Positions 55,123 through 63,448 of a stretch of 64,000 nucleotides of DNA are shown one piece after another. Within the stretch, counting starts at the first letter, position 1, and each line of letters starts with the position of its first letter. Below the pieces are notes generated by a model. The model saw only the letters and a program-made list of their open reading frames with translations, ran no database searches and was not told the origin of the DNA. Position numbers and translations under genes: made by a program. The stretch is from Sandaracinaceae bacterium. GTDB taxonomy: Bacteria; Myxococcota_A; Polyangia; Polyangiales; Sandaracinaceae. Location of the stretch: positions 186,001 to 250,000 of the forward strand of contig JAVJQK010000035.1 in NCBI GenBank assembly GCA_040218145.1. The letters are read 5' to 3'.

Positions 55123-55796
55123 GGAGCCTTCATCTTGTAGCCGACGCCGCGCACGGTCTCGATGGGCAGCGCGTCCTTCCCGAGCTTCATGCGCAGGCGC
55201 CGGACGTGGATGTCGACGGTGCGGCTGCCGCCGTAGTAGCTGACGCCCCAGACCCGCTCGAGCAGCTGCTGGCGCGAGAAGACGCGGCCGCGGTTGCTGG
55301 CGAGGAAGCGCAGGAGCGCGAACTCCTGCTGGGTGAGCTGCACGGGGCGGCCGTCGACCTCCACCTCGTGCGCCGCGACGTCGAGGAGCACCCGCCCGAC
55401 CTTGATGCGCTCCTGGCTCTCGAACTCGCTGCGCCCCCACTCGGCGCGACGGATGCGCACGTACAGCTCGACCGGCACGTAGGGGACGAGCACGACGTCG
55501 TCGAAGGCGTCCGAGGGCTTGATGCTCTGGATGGCGTTGACGGTCACCGCGAGCAGCACCGGGACGTCGACCAGCGCGCTGATCCCGCGCAGGCGCATGA
55601 GCGCGGCGCGGCCCGCGTCGACCTCGTCGATCGCCTCCACGAGCACCGCGGTGGGCGGATCTTCGACGATCTCCGGCGCGTCGAGGCGGTCCCACAGATC
55701 CGCCTTGCGAACCCGACATCCCAGCTCGCCGAGGACCTGGGCGCCGCCCTGTTCGCGTTCGACGACGTGGGGCGAGCCGACGACGAGGATCCACAT
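55119..55796 (-). CDS. Atypical OmpR/PhoB-type response regulator without phospho-acceptor Asp
   Basis: The 225-residue protein has an intact C-terminal winged-helix domain (LTQQEFALLRFLASNRGRVF, VWGVSYYGGSRTVDIHVRRL in pieces, GVGYKM). The N-terminal receiver-like domain is degenerate: the acid pair is replaced by GS near residues 7-8, the phospho-acceptor position has Glu54 (VLVEAID) and the conserved Lys is Val104. It should still fold and dimerise, and Glu may mimic a phosphorylated Asp or make it constitutive. It is the first gene of a coupled unit with pdxA and uvrA and could regulate them or other targets. No cognate kinase lies beside it. Confidence 0.87.
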   Translation of the reverse strand: MWILVVGSPHVVEREQGGAQVLGELGCRVRKADLWDRLDAPEIVEDPPTAVLVEAIDEVDAGRAALMRLRGISALVDVPVLLAVTVNAIQSIKPSDAFDDVVLVPYVPVELYVRIRRAEWGRSEFESQERIKVGRVLLDVAAHEVEVDGRPVQLTQQEFALLRFLASNRGRVFSRQQLLERVWGVSYYGGSRTVDIHVRRLRMKLGKDALPIETVRGVGYKMKAP

Positions 55797-55961
55797 GACG
55801 CGCCGCGACGTTAGTCGTGGGATCGCTCACGCGCAAACCCACTCGATGCCAGCGGGGTGTAAGGGGACCGGGCGCGCCGCGTGCTTGACCCGCCATGGCG
55901 AAAGTGGCTTCATCCACGGGCCGCGCGGCCCCGTCTTGGCTGCAGGGCAAAGAGATAGACG

Positions 55962-58043
55962 TTGGCTTCCAAGACCTGGAGACTCGTGGTCACCAAGATC
56001 GGCGATTCGACGCCGCTCTCGGAGGCGCGCGTCGACGCGAGCAACTGGATGACCGCGCTCACCCTCGCCCGAAACGAGATCGGCGAGAAAGGTGGCGTTC
56101 CTCCGGGGGCGAGCTGTTCCGTCGCGCCCGACGGCAAGGTGACCATCCAGGACGCGGTGGCGCGCAAGACGTACGTGCTCGCGCCCTGGGTCGAGGAGTC
56201 GCTCGCGCCGGCCTCCACGCCGCGAGGTCCGCGCGTCCCGTCGGAGCCGGTGCCGCGCCCCGGCTCCGTTCCGCCGCCGAACGCGGAGGGTCGCGTGAGC
56301 GTCCCGAAGCCGAGCGATCCGCCGCCCGCGGCCAAGGTCTCTCCCAAGCGGACCATGGCCTACGACGCCCGGGAGCTCGGCCTGGCGGCGCCCGCCAAGC
56401 CCGCCGCGTCGCCGTCCAAGAAGACCATCGCCTACGACGCCAAGCAGCTCGGCCTCTCGGCGCCCGCCGAGCCCACGTCCAGCGGCGGGTCAGCCTCCAC
56501 CAACGCGGCCCCCGCGAGCGCGGCTTCGACGAGCGCGGCGCCGGAGAAGGCCCGCCCGAAGCCGGTCGCCAAGAAGACCATCGCGTACGACGCCAAGGAG
56601 CTCGGGCTCACGCCTCCCTCCGCCGCGCCCACCGAGTCGGCTCCCTCCGAATCAGCGCCCTCCCAGTCAGTGCCGTCCCAGTCAGTGCCCTCCGAGCCGC
56701 CTGCGAAGAAGGCGGCGTCGCCCGACGAGAAGAAGTCGAAGCCGGTCGCCAAGAAGACGATCGCGTACGACGCGAAGGAGCTCGGACTCGCGGCGGCCAG
56801 CCCGGCCGCCGAGGCTGCCCCTGCCCCGGAGCCGGCCCAGGCGAAGCCCGCCAAGGCGCCGGTCTCCAAGCGGACGATCGCGTACGACGCCAAGGAGCTG
56901 GGCCTGGGAGGGGATCGCTCCACCGTGCCCGACGCGGCCCCGCCCGAGCAGGACGCGCCCGAGCAGGACGCGCCCGAGGGCTGGGGGCTCCTCCACGCGC
57001 GGGACGAAGAGCCCACCAAGGAGACGCCGCTCTGCTACCGAGAGCGCACCTTCGTGGTGCCACCCGGAACCACGCCGCCCGTGGCCGAGGCGATCCTGAT
57101 GGCGCGCTTCGACGAGCTGCAGCACGACCTCGCGGAGCGGCCCAAGGGCAAGCTCGTCAACATGGCGGTGTTCGATCATCGCTGGGAGGAGCGGCCCGAG
57201 CGGCCTCCCCTCGTCACGCTTCAGTGGAAAGACTGGCGCGGCGCCCCGGTGATCCGCCAGCAAGGCGCGCCGGCGGCCTCACCGTCCCAGCCCGCGCCCT
57301 CGCAGCCGCCCACCGCGCAGCCCGCGCCCTCGCAGCCCCCCGCCGCGCAGCCCGCGCCTTCGCAGCCCCCCGCCGCGCAGCCCGCGCCCTCGCAGCCGCC
57401 GGTGGCGCAGCCCGCGCCCTCGCAGCCCCCCGCCGCGCAGCCCGCGCCGTCGCAGCCGCCCGCCGCGCAGCCCGCGTCCTCGCAGCCGCCCGCCGCGCGG
57501 CGATCGGAGCCGGCGCCGCGTGGGGTCGACGATCGGCTCGCCAACGCGTTCGAGGCGCTCCAGGACCTCTTCTTCCTGACGACGCCGGTCGAGGGCCTCG
57601 ACTTCGTGCTCGAGCTGCTCGCGGACCTCGTTCCGTCCGAGGCCAGCAGCGCGTGTCTCTACGACATCAACAGCGACGAGCTGCGCTTCGTCGCCCTGCG
57701 CGGGCCCGGGGCGCCGGAGCGACAGGGCGAAGGCGTGCCCCGGCTCTCGGGGTTGATGGGCGCGGCCGCGACGAGCAGCGAGGGTGTGCTCCTCAGCGAG
57801 AACGTGCCGCACGACGTGCGCTTCGACCCGGGCGTCGACGGGCGCATCGGGCTCGAGCCCGTGACGATGGCGCTCATGTCGGTGACGCACCAGGGTCGCC
57901 TGCTGGGCATGATCCAGCTGATCAATCGCCAGCAGCAGGCCCAGTTCAGTCGCGCGGACGCGAACCTCATCGCCTATGTGAGCGAGAAGCTCGGCGAGTT
58001 CCTCTACAGCGCCCGCATGCGCTCCGACCAGCGCCGCGCCTGA
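55962..58043 (+). CDS. GAF-domain protein with five TIAYDAKELGL motifs
   Basis: The TTG at 55962 gives 693 residues. Residues 1-75 form a small basic-aromatic N-terminal domain (NWMTALTLARNEIGE). Residues 125-320 are Pro/Ala/Ser-rich and carry five copies of a [KR][KR]T[IM]AYDA[KR][EQ]LGL motif, at about 129-141, 153-165, 204-216, 264-276 and 303-315. A folded region of about 95 residues follows, then seven 10-residue Pro-rich repeats, and a GAF domain at about 520-685 (LFFLTTPVEGLDFVLELL, GMIQLINR). The Thr motifs look like phosphorylation or docking sites, perhaps for Ser/Thr kinases. The whole protein is probably a cytoplasmic signalling scaffold. Confidence 0.82.
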   Translation: MASKTWRLVVTKIGDSTPLSEARVDASNWMTALTLARNEIGEKGGVPPGASCSVAPDGKVTIQDAVARKTYVLAPWVEESLAPASTPRGPRVPSEPVPRPGSVPPPNAEGRVSVPKPSDPPPAAKVSPKRTMAYDARELGLAAPAKPAASPSKKTIAYDAKQLGLSAPAEPTSSGGSASTNAAPASAASTSAAPEKARPKPVAKKTIAYDAKELGLTPPSAAPTESAPSESAPSQSVPSQSVPSEPPAKKAASPDEKKSKPVAKKTIAYDAKELGLAAASPAAEAAPAPEPAQAKPAKAPVSKRTIAYDAKELGLGGDRSTVPDAAPPEQDAPEQDAPEGWGLLHARDEEPTKETPLCYRERTFVVPPGTTPPVAEAILMARFDELQHDLAERPKGKLVNMAVFDHRWEERPERPPLVTLQWKDWRGAPVIRQQGAPAASPSQPAPSQPPTAQPAPSQPPAAQPAPSQPPAAQPAPSQPPVAQPAPSQPPAAQPAPSQPPAAQPASSQPPAARRSEPAPRGVDDRLANAFEALQDLFFLTTPVEGLDFVLELLADLVPSEASSACLYDINSDELRFVALRGPGAPERQGEGVPRLSGLMGAAATSSEGVLLSENVPHDVRFDPGVDGRIGLEPVTMALMSVTHQGRLLGMIQLINRQQQAQFSRADANLIAYVSEKLGEFLYSARMRSDQRRA
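57291..57500 (+). repeat. Seven 30-bp tandem repeats encoding PAPSQPPAAQ
   Basis: Seven in-frame copies of a 30-base unit run without spacers inside the GAF-protein gene. They differ at few positions and encode the linker just before the GAF domain. Copy number may vary between strains. Confidence 0.9.
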
Positions 58044-58079
58044 GCGCGCCGCGGGCCGGACCACCCGTCGCGCCGCGGC

Positions 58080-58598
58080 TCAGCGCTGCGCGAGGAGCGC
58101 GCGGATCTCCTGCTCCATCTGGCGGGCGTCGCCGGAGCGGTAGCCCTCGTGCACGTGTCGAACGACGCCGCTGCGGTCGATGATGAAGCTCGACGGCATG
58201 CGCGGCGGGCGGTAGCGGCCCGCGACGGCGTGCGCCCCGTCGTGCACGATCGGGAAGCTCACCCGGTGCTCGCGGAGGAAGCCGCGGACGTTGCCTTCGG
58301 TGCGATCCTGGGAGACCCCGACGATCTCGAAGCCCTGGCTGCGGTACTGGGTGTACAGGCGCTCGAGGACGGGCATCTCCTCGGCGCACGGCTCACACCA
58401 CGAAGCCCAGAAGTCCACGAGCACGACCTTGCCGCGCAGGCTGGCCAGGGTGATCCGGTTCCCGTTCAGATCGTTGAGACCGATCTCGGGCGCTCGCTCG
58501 CCGGCCCGCAGCGCGAAGGCGCTGGCCGCGACGAGGAGCACCGCCACGAGGGCGGCCACGGAGGGAAGGTGATTCAGCAGACGTGAAAGTCGACGCAT
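58080..58598 (-). CDS. TlpA/ResA-like thiol:disulfide oxidoreductase
   Basis: The ATG at 58598 has GAGAGG upstream and gives 172 residues. One N-terminal signal/anchor helix is followed by an AhpC/TSA-type thioredoxin fold: GERAPEIGLNDLNG, VVLVDFWASWCEPC (the CxxC pair), GVSQDRTEG and a cis-Pro near PSSFIID. Such proteins reduce disulfides in the periplasm, often for cytochrome c maturation. It lies beside a DsbA-like lipoprotein and a cytochrome-like lipoprotein and a multiheme cytochrome is 4 kb away, so a link to heme-protein assembly is reasonable. Confidence 0.88.
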   Translation of the reverse strand: MRRLSRLLNHLPSVAALVAVLLVAASAFALRAGERAPEIGLNDLNGNRITLASLRGKVVLVDFWASWCEPCAEEMPVLERLYTQYRSQGFEIVGVSQDRTEGNVRGFLREHRVSFPIVHDGAHAVAGRYRPPRMPSSFIIDRSGVVRHVHEGYRSGDARQMEQEIRALLAQR

Positions 58599-58657
58599 GA
58601 CCTCTCTCGGACGACGGGCGCGAGCGGACATTCACCCGCGCGGTCCGAGAGTCTACA

Positions 58658-59560
58658 TCACTCGTCGAGCGCTTCACGAAGGTAGTCTGGCAGCGCCGTC
58701 GGCGGCTCCCGGAAGCGTCGTCCGTTGACGAAGAAGCTCGGCGTCCCGTCGACGCCCAGACGCTGGCCCTCTTCCTTGTCCGCGTCGATCTGCTGCTGCG
58801 TGGCCGCCGCCTGCATGTCGGCGACGAAGCGCTCCACGTCCAGCTCGAGCTGCTCCGCGTAGCGCTCGAGATCCTCTTCCTCCAGCTGCCGCTGGTGCTC
58901 GAAGAGGAGGTCGTGCATCTCCCAGAACTTGCCCTGGTTGCCGGCCGCCACCGCCGCGCGCGCGGCCGGCATCGCGTGGGGATGGCTCGAGAGGGGGAAG
59001 TGCTTGAAGATCAGCCGGACGCGACCTTCGAAGTCGCGCAGCACCTGCTGGAGCACCGGGTGCGCGCGGCCGCAGTAGGGGCACTCGAAGTCGCTGAACT
59101 CGACGATGGTGATCTCGGCCATGGGAGAGCCGCGGCTGGGCTCGTCCTCGACGTCGATCTCGACCGCGCCGTCGCGACCGTAGCGGAGGTCGTAGAGCTC
59201 CTCGATCTCCTGCCGCTCGTAACCCTCTCGGATGAGGCGGGAGAGGTAGCGCGAGGCGGGCACGCAGGTCCGGCAGCTGCGGCCCTCGGAGACGCAGCGG
59301 CCCACGCTGACCGGCTCGCCGCAGGGCGAGAGCTGGTCGTTGATGAGCTCGACCCACACGCGCTGCTCGGCGCGGCTGAGGGCGGAGGTGTCGACCTGCT
59401 CCAGGCTCTCGACGCGCGGGCCCTCCGGCGGGCGCTCCTGGCCCTCGCTGCCCGAGCCGCCTCCCGTGTCGGTGGCGCTCCCGCCGCTGCAGCTGGCGCC
59501 GAGCGACATGAAGCCCAGAAGCGAGAGGGAGAGCAACCGGAGGCGGGGCGAGACGGTCAT
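58658..59560 (-). CDS. DsbA/thioredoxin-4-like lipoprotein
   Basis: The start at 59560 gives 300 residues with lipobox LGASC (Cys about 22). After a Gly/Ser/acidic linker comes a small Cys-rich helical region (CGEPVSVGRC, CRTC), then a DsbA-like fold with VEFSDFECPYCGRAHP, HFPLSSHPHA and GVDGTPSFFVNGR (the cis-Pro loop). It is therefore a membrane-anchored thiol oxidoreductase or disulfide isomerase facing the periplasm. An in-frame start 29 codons upstream adds no recognisable signal. It is probably co-transcribed with the TlpA-like gene 59 bases downstream. Confidence 0.88.
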   Translation of the reverse strand: MTVSPRLRLLSLSLLGFMSLGASCSGGSATDTGGGSGSEGQERPPEGPRVESLEQVDTSALSRAEQRVWVELINDQLSPCGEPVSVGRCVSEGRSCRTCVPASRYLSRLIREGYERQEIEELYDLRYGRDGAVEIDVEDEPSRGSPMAEITIVEFSDFECPYCGRAHPVLQQVLRDFEGRVRLIFKHFPLSSHPHAMPAARAAVAAGNQGKFWEMHDLLFEHQRQLEEEDLERYAEQLELDVERFVADMQAAATQQQIDADKEEGQRLGVDGTPSFFVNGRRFREPPTALPDYLREALDE

Positions 59561-59630
59561 GGGCTCGCGCACTCTAGGAGCCGACACCGTCGCCGTCAAG
59601 CCGTCGGCGCGCCCGAATTCCTGGGTCATA

Positions 59631-60428
59631 TCAACCGGTTGGCGCACCCGCGAGAATCCAGTCGGCGAGCCGTCGGAGCGATCGTGCGTCGAGCGCCGGG
59701 TCCGGCGACGGAGGCATGCGCTCCCCGGCCGCGTGGGGGTCTCCGAGCGCCTTGTAGAGGAGATAGCTGCGCGCGGGCTGTCCCTGCCCCGCGACGACGT
59801 CGATGCGCGCGAGGCCGTCGAGCGAGCTCGCCCCGTACCAGACCCGATCGCGGGCCCCCACGCGCGTCTGCACGGCCGGCACGCCGATCGCCGTGCGCGC
59901 GACCGCCTCTCCGCTCGAGAGATCGAGCCCCAGCGCAGGCGCGGGGCCGACGTGACAGCCTTCGGAGGCGCAGCCCGCGAAGAGCGGGGCGACGTCCGCC
60001 CACGTGGGCGCCTCCGGCGGAGGCTCCCACACCGCGTCCTCTCCCGTCTCGAACGTGATCACGGTCCGGGACGCCATGGCGCGCCCCTCGAGATCACGCA
60101 GGCCCTCGAGCGTGAGTCGGTAGCGGGTGGCGGGGTCGAGCTGCGCCTGCGGCGACACGAGCAAGACGCGATCGACCGGATCGAAACGGAGCGCGAGGAA
60201 GGACCCGCGCGTCCCGCTCTCGAGCGAGACGCGGCCACGGTTCACGTCGCGCGGGAACAGACGGCGATCGAAGAAGACGCGAAACGGCCCCGCTCGGTCG
60301 GCGTCGCCCTCGCCATCGGCAGGGGCGGCGCCGAGCACGACGGGGCCGTCCTCGGGGATGAGGTCCGGTGGGACGTCGCAGGCGACGAGCGAGGTGATGA
60401 TCCCGAACGCCGCGGCGACGACTCGCAC
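59631..60428 (-). CDS. Lipoprotein with Ig-like domain and cytochrome-like CX4CH motif
   Basis: The GTG at 60428 has GAGGAAA just upstream and gives 265 residues with lipobox LVAC. Residues 30-130 resemble a bacterial Ig-like (Big_5-type) domain (FRVFFDRRLFPRDVN, RYRLTLEGLRD, VITFETG). The C-terminal region has ADVAPLFAGCASEGCH, a CX4CH variant, then a closing MPPSPDPALDARSL and LADWILAGAPTG, which are usual in the cytochrome-c-like domains of planctomycete and myxobacterial lipoproteins. Heme attachment through CX4CH instead of CXXCH would be unusual and is uncertain. It lies 12 bases behind the small gene at 60440. Confidence 0.8.
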   Translation of the reverse strand: MRVVAAAFGIITSLVACDVPPDLIPEDGPVVLGAAPADGEGDADRAGPFRVFFDRRLFPRDVNRGRVSLESGTRGSFLALRFDPVDRVLLVSPQAQLDPATRYRLTLEGLRDLEGRAMASRTVITFETGEDAVWEPPPEAPTWADVAPLFAGCASEGCHVGPAPALGLDLSSGEAVARTAIGVPAVQTRVGARDRVWYGASSLDGLARIDVVAGQGQPARSYLLYKALGDPHAAGERMPPSPDPALDARSLRRLADWILAGAPTG

Positions 60429-60439
60429 CGGTTTCCTCG

Positions 60440-60694
60440 TCAGCTCTCCGTGTAGAGGCCGAGCTGATGGCGGATGGTGTCCTCGGTGATCCCCACCGGG
60501 ATGTGCTCTTTCAGACAATCCGCGACGGTGATGAGCAGGTCGTCGATGCCCTTGTCTTCGATCAGCCGGGCGAGGAGCGCGCGCGCCTCACGGCTGTCGT
60601 CGTCGCGGAGGAATTGCCGCACCTGCTCGATGGTCACCTCGCCCGCGAAATCGATCTGAGCGTTCTGAAGAAGAAAACGAGCGAGCTCTTTCAC
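60440..60694 (-). CDS. Small conserved-looking protein, 84 aa
   Basis: A GGAGG lies six bases before the GTG at 60694, so the short start is well supported against a long Ala/Arg-rich upstream extension. The product is a compact, charged helical protein (VKELARFLLQNAQIDFAGEV..., then ARALLARLIEDKGIDDLL) with one Cys and no signal peptide. I do not recognise the family. It is the first gene of a minus-strand unit that continues with the cytochrome-like lipoprotein. Confidence 0.8.
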   Translation of the reverse strand: MKELARFLLQNAQIDFAGEVTIEQVRQFLRDDDSREARALLARLIEDKGIDDLLITVADCLKEHIPVGITEDTIRHQLGLYTES

Positions 60695-60726
60695 GCAGAT
60701 CCTCCGTTTCCGGTTGACGGTGAGAG

Positions 60727-60756
60727 GTTGTAGACCCCCGGCCGCTCCATACGCAA
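60727..60756 (-). promoter_or_regulatory. Weak sigma70-like promoter before the 84-residue gene
   Basis: On the minus strand TTGCGT (60756-60751) and TACAAC (60732-60727) are spaced by 18 bases. The predicted start is about 25 bases before the GTG at 60694. The -35 matches the consensus at only three positions. Confidence 0.33.
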
Positions 60757-60835
60757 GGGGGAACCGCGCAACGAGGGACAGGGGCGAACGCAGGCGCCGC
60801 TGCCTCCCGAGCGCTTTGGATGGTAGCTTCGGGGC

Positions 60836-62200
60836 ATGAGCAGTCGCCGGATCCGGGTGCTCGCGACCGCCTTCGCCGCCGTCCCCGGCTCGAGCCCCCA
60901 GGGCGCGTCCATGATGTCGATGGTCGACGGGCTGCGCGCGGACCTCGATCTCGTGACCGTGAAGACGGAGGATCTCGCCCACACCAAGCGCATGGGCGAC
61001 GCGCGCATGTTCCGGGTCCCCGTCGGGAGCGCGCCGCTGCCGGAGCAACGCGAGGCCTACGGACGCGCCGTGCGGCGCCAGCTCGAGGCGGAGCCCTATC
61101 GCGTCGTGCACGCGTTCGATCCGTGGGCCGGGGCGATCGCGGCCGAGCATCCGGCCCCGGGTCGGCTGCTCGTCTACGAGGTCTCGTCCTTCCCCGAGCA
61201 CGCGGACGCGGAGGGCTGGATCGAGGCGCATCGCGCGACCCTCGCCGCGGCCGACCGGGTCTGGGTGCCCACCCTCGCGATGGCCGCGGCCCTCTCCGAG
61301 CGAGGCCTCGAGAGCCGCGTCGACGTGGTCCGGCCCGGCGTCGACGTCAGCCGGTTCGACTGGATGGAGCCCACGCCGCCCAGCACGCCGAGGCTCCTCT
61401 ATCTCGGCGGCTTCGGGCCCTCGCGCGATCTCGAGACGCTCTTGCTCGCGCTCGAGAAGGTCACCGCGCTCCGCCCCGTGCGCCTGATGATCGCGGGAGA
61501 CCGCGCGCGCGAGCGGCGCGACGCGCTGCGGGAGCGGGTGACCGAGCTCGGCCTCGAGGCGATCGTGACCGTGCGCGGAGAGCCTCACGCCCGCCGCCTG
61601 CCCGAGCTCATCGCCGCCGCGGACGTCTGCGTGGTGCCGTCCCTGGGCGCGGCCATCGAAGGCCTCGTCGAGCTGCCGCAGCCCCTCCTGGAGCCTCTCT
61701 CCTGCGCGCGCCCGGTGGTCGCGGCCGACGTGCCCGGGGTCTCGGAGCTGGTGCGCGACGAGGTCGAGGGCCTGCTGCACCCGGCCGGCAACGCCACCGC
61801 GCTCGCCGACGCCCTGCTCGAGGTCATGCGTGACTCCGTGTTGCGGGAGCGGTTGATCCGCGGCGGCTACCGTCGCGTCCGTGACGAGCTGACCGCCGGC
61901 GCGCGGCGACGACGCGTGCGCGCCCTCTACGAGGTGCTGGTGCCCGGCTCGCAGCGCGCGGACCCGTGGGAGGAGAGCTTCGACGAGATCACCGGGTTGT
62001 TCGAGCTGAACACCGGCGCGCTGGAGCTGCTGCGCGAGGGCGCGGACACCCTGGCGCCGCCGGACATCGACACGGACGAGACGCGCGCGCCGAGAGCCCG
62101 CGACGAGGAGACCAAGCCTCGCGCGGAGCGCCCACGCCGGACCGACACCGACACCCACCCCGGGCTGGTCGTGCCGGACACCGACCCGGGCCGGCGCTGA
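60836..62200 (+). CDS. GT4-family glycosyltransferase with disordered tail
   Basis: The 454-residue product has a GT-B fold: an N-terminal half with FAAVPGSSPQGASMMSMVDGL (donor/acceptor loop), then VVRPGVDVSRF, LLYLGGFGPSRDL and LMIAGDRA, and in the C-terminal half VCVVPSLGAAIEGLVELPQPLLE with ARPVVAADVPGVSELV, the nucleotide-sugar-binding EX7E-type region. The last 90 residues are acidic and Asp/Arg/Thr-rich and probably disordered. It is a cytoplasmic retaining transferase, likely for a surface polysaccharide. It stands apart from the 28-39 kb locus and is not obviously linked to neighbours. Confidence 0.87.
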   Translation: MSSRRIRVLATAFAAVPGSSPQGASMMSMVDGLRADLDLVTVKTEDLAHTKRMGDARMFRVPVGSAPLPEQREAYGRAVRRQLEAEPYRVVHAFDPWAGAIAAEHPAPGRLLVYEVSSFPEHADAEGWIEAHRATLAAADRVWVPTLAMAAALSERGLESRVDVVRPGVDVSRFDWMEPTPPSTPRLLYLGGFGPSRDLETLLLALEKVTALRPVRLMIAGDRARERRDALRERVTELGLEAIVTVRGEPHARRLPELIAAADVCVVPSLGAAIEGLVELPQPLLEPLSCARPVVAADVPGVSELVRDEVEGLLHPAGNATALADALLEVMRDSVLRERLIRGGYRRVRDELTAGARRRRVRALYEVLVPGSQRADPWEESFDEITGLFELNTGALELLREGADTLAPPDIDTDETRAPRARDEETKPRAERPRRTDTDTHPGLVVPDTDPGRR

Positions 62201-62219
62201 TTCACTCTCTCAGCCGCCG
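62192..62219. terminator. Bidirectional terminator embedding both stop codons
   Basis: CGGCGCTGA (62192-62200) pairs with TCAGCCGCCG (62210-62219) with one bulged base and a 9-base loop. The arms contain the stop of the GT4 gene and the stop of the convergent cytochrome gene. Confidence 0.5.
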
Positions 62220-63448
62220 CAGCGCATGCGCAGCGCCTCGAGGTCGCCGTGGCAGGTGCGGCACGCGCGCGCGTTGCCCGAGAGCGCGCCGAGACAGGAG
62301 GCGGCGAAGCCCGGGGGGTGTGGGCTGACGCCGGCGCCGATGCCGAGCGCCCCGTGGCACTGCACGCAGTCGCGCTCGGCGTGGCAGCTGGCGCAGGCGT
62401 TCATCGCGCGGCGCGCCTCGAGGCCGTGCAGCACGGGCCCACGCACCCAGACCGCGTTCGGGGGGTGGTAGCGCGAGGTGGCGCGCACCGCGGGCGCCGC
62501 CATGGTCGAGAGGCCGAGGCGGGAGTGGCACTCGGTGCAGAACCGCGAGGTCTCGTGACAGCTGGTGCATCGCGGCTGATCCCGGCGGGCCTGGGCGACG
62601 TGCGTGGTGAGGTAGTCGCCCGGATGCACGCGCCGCGGGCGGACCCGCCCGTCGTGGCAGTCGACGCAGTCGGACTCCTGGTGGCACTCCGCGCACAGGC
62701 TGCCCTGATCGGCGCCGACCCAGCGATGCCGCACGAGCCACTCGTGATCGTGCCGGGCGCTGAAGAGCCAGTCGGGCGGGTTCAGCTCGCCCTCGGGGAA
62801 GCGCGTCCGGAGCATCCCGTCCGGGCGCGTGAGGTGACAGGTCTCGCACTGCGCGGGTGCGCTCGCCTCCGCGGCGAAGCCGGGCGGCCCGTGGCACTCG
62901 AAGCACTGCCGCATCGTGGGGAGGTTCGCGCGGGTCGCGACGCCCACCTGCCCGACGCCCTCGTGGCAGGTCAGGCATCGCATCCCGTTCTCCACGTGCG
63001 TGCGGTGCGAGAAGCGCAGCCGCGCGGTCGGGAACTCGGACGCCGGCACGAGCTGCTCGTCCCGCTCCCCGAAGCCGACGTGACAGGTCGCGCAGCGGGT
63101 CGCGCGGTCGGGCGCCTCGCGGTCCAGGTCCTCGGCGTGGCAGGGCTGGCAGCTGTCTTCCCGCGGGATGAGGTGATCCTCGACCCGCTCGGACAGCCCC
63201 GCCCCGCGGTGACACCGGACGCAGCGCAGCTCCGCGTGGGCCGGCAGCGCGTGGTCCATGCGAAGCGCGATGCGCTCGGGCGGATAGATGACCGGCGAGG
63301 GGAGCCGCGGCACATCGGTCGCGGCGGCCGGCGGGCGGCTCTGCCCGCGCGCGCCGCGCTGCACCCCGAGCGTCGCGGCCGCCGTCAGAGACAGCGCCAG
63401 CGCGGCCCACGCGAGTCGTTCGCCCAGGCGCCCTCGGATCACCGCCAT
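62210..63448 (-). CDS. Multiheme cytochrome c, 13 CXXCH motifs
   Basis: From the ATG at 63448 the product has 412 residues. An N-terminal hydrophobic segment (LAWAALALSLTAAATLG) acts as signal or anchor. Thirteen CXXCH heme-binding motifs follow (CVRCH, CQPCH, CATCH and so on to CRTCH), spaced 10-60 residues apart, with many extra His that could serve as distal ligands. No enzyme active-site motif such as a Lys-ligated heme is apparent, so it is probably an electron-transfer protein. Its start overlaps the upstream beta-barrel gene by 10 bases, and together they may form an outer-membrane electron conduit. Confidence 0.92.
   Translation of the reverse strand: MAVIRGRLGERLAWAALALSLTAAATLGVQRGARGQSRPPAAATDVPRLPSPVIYPPERIALRMDHALPAHAELRCVRCHRGAGLSERVEDHLIPREDSCQPCHAEDLDREAPDRATRCATCHVGFGERDEQLVPASEFPTARLRFSHRTHVENGMRCLTCHEGVGQVGVATRANLPTMRQCFECHGPPGFAAEASAPAQCETCHLTRPDGMLRTRFPEGELNPPDWLFSARHDHEWLVRHRWVGADQGSLCAECHQESDCVDCHDGRVRPRRVHPGDYLTTHVAQARRDQPRCTSCHETSRFCTECHSRLGLSTMAAPAVRATSRYHPPNAVWVRGPVLHGLEARRAMNACASCHAERDCVQCHGALGIGAGVSPHPPGFAASCLGALSGNARACRTCHGDLEALRMRCGG

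Noticed and set aside
57291-57500. Minisatellite or regulatory repeat
   Set aside because: The 30-base unit is a multiple of three and encodes a Pro-rich linker in frame, so a coding explanation is enough.
55895-58183. Alternative plus-strand frame of 762 codons from an ATG at 55895
   Set aside because: It reads the GAF gene in another frame and gives Arg/Gly/Ala-rich sequence, whereas the chosen frame has a GAF domain and clean repeats.
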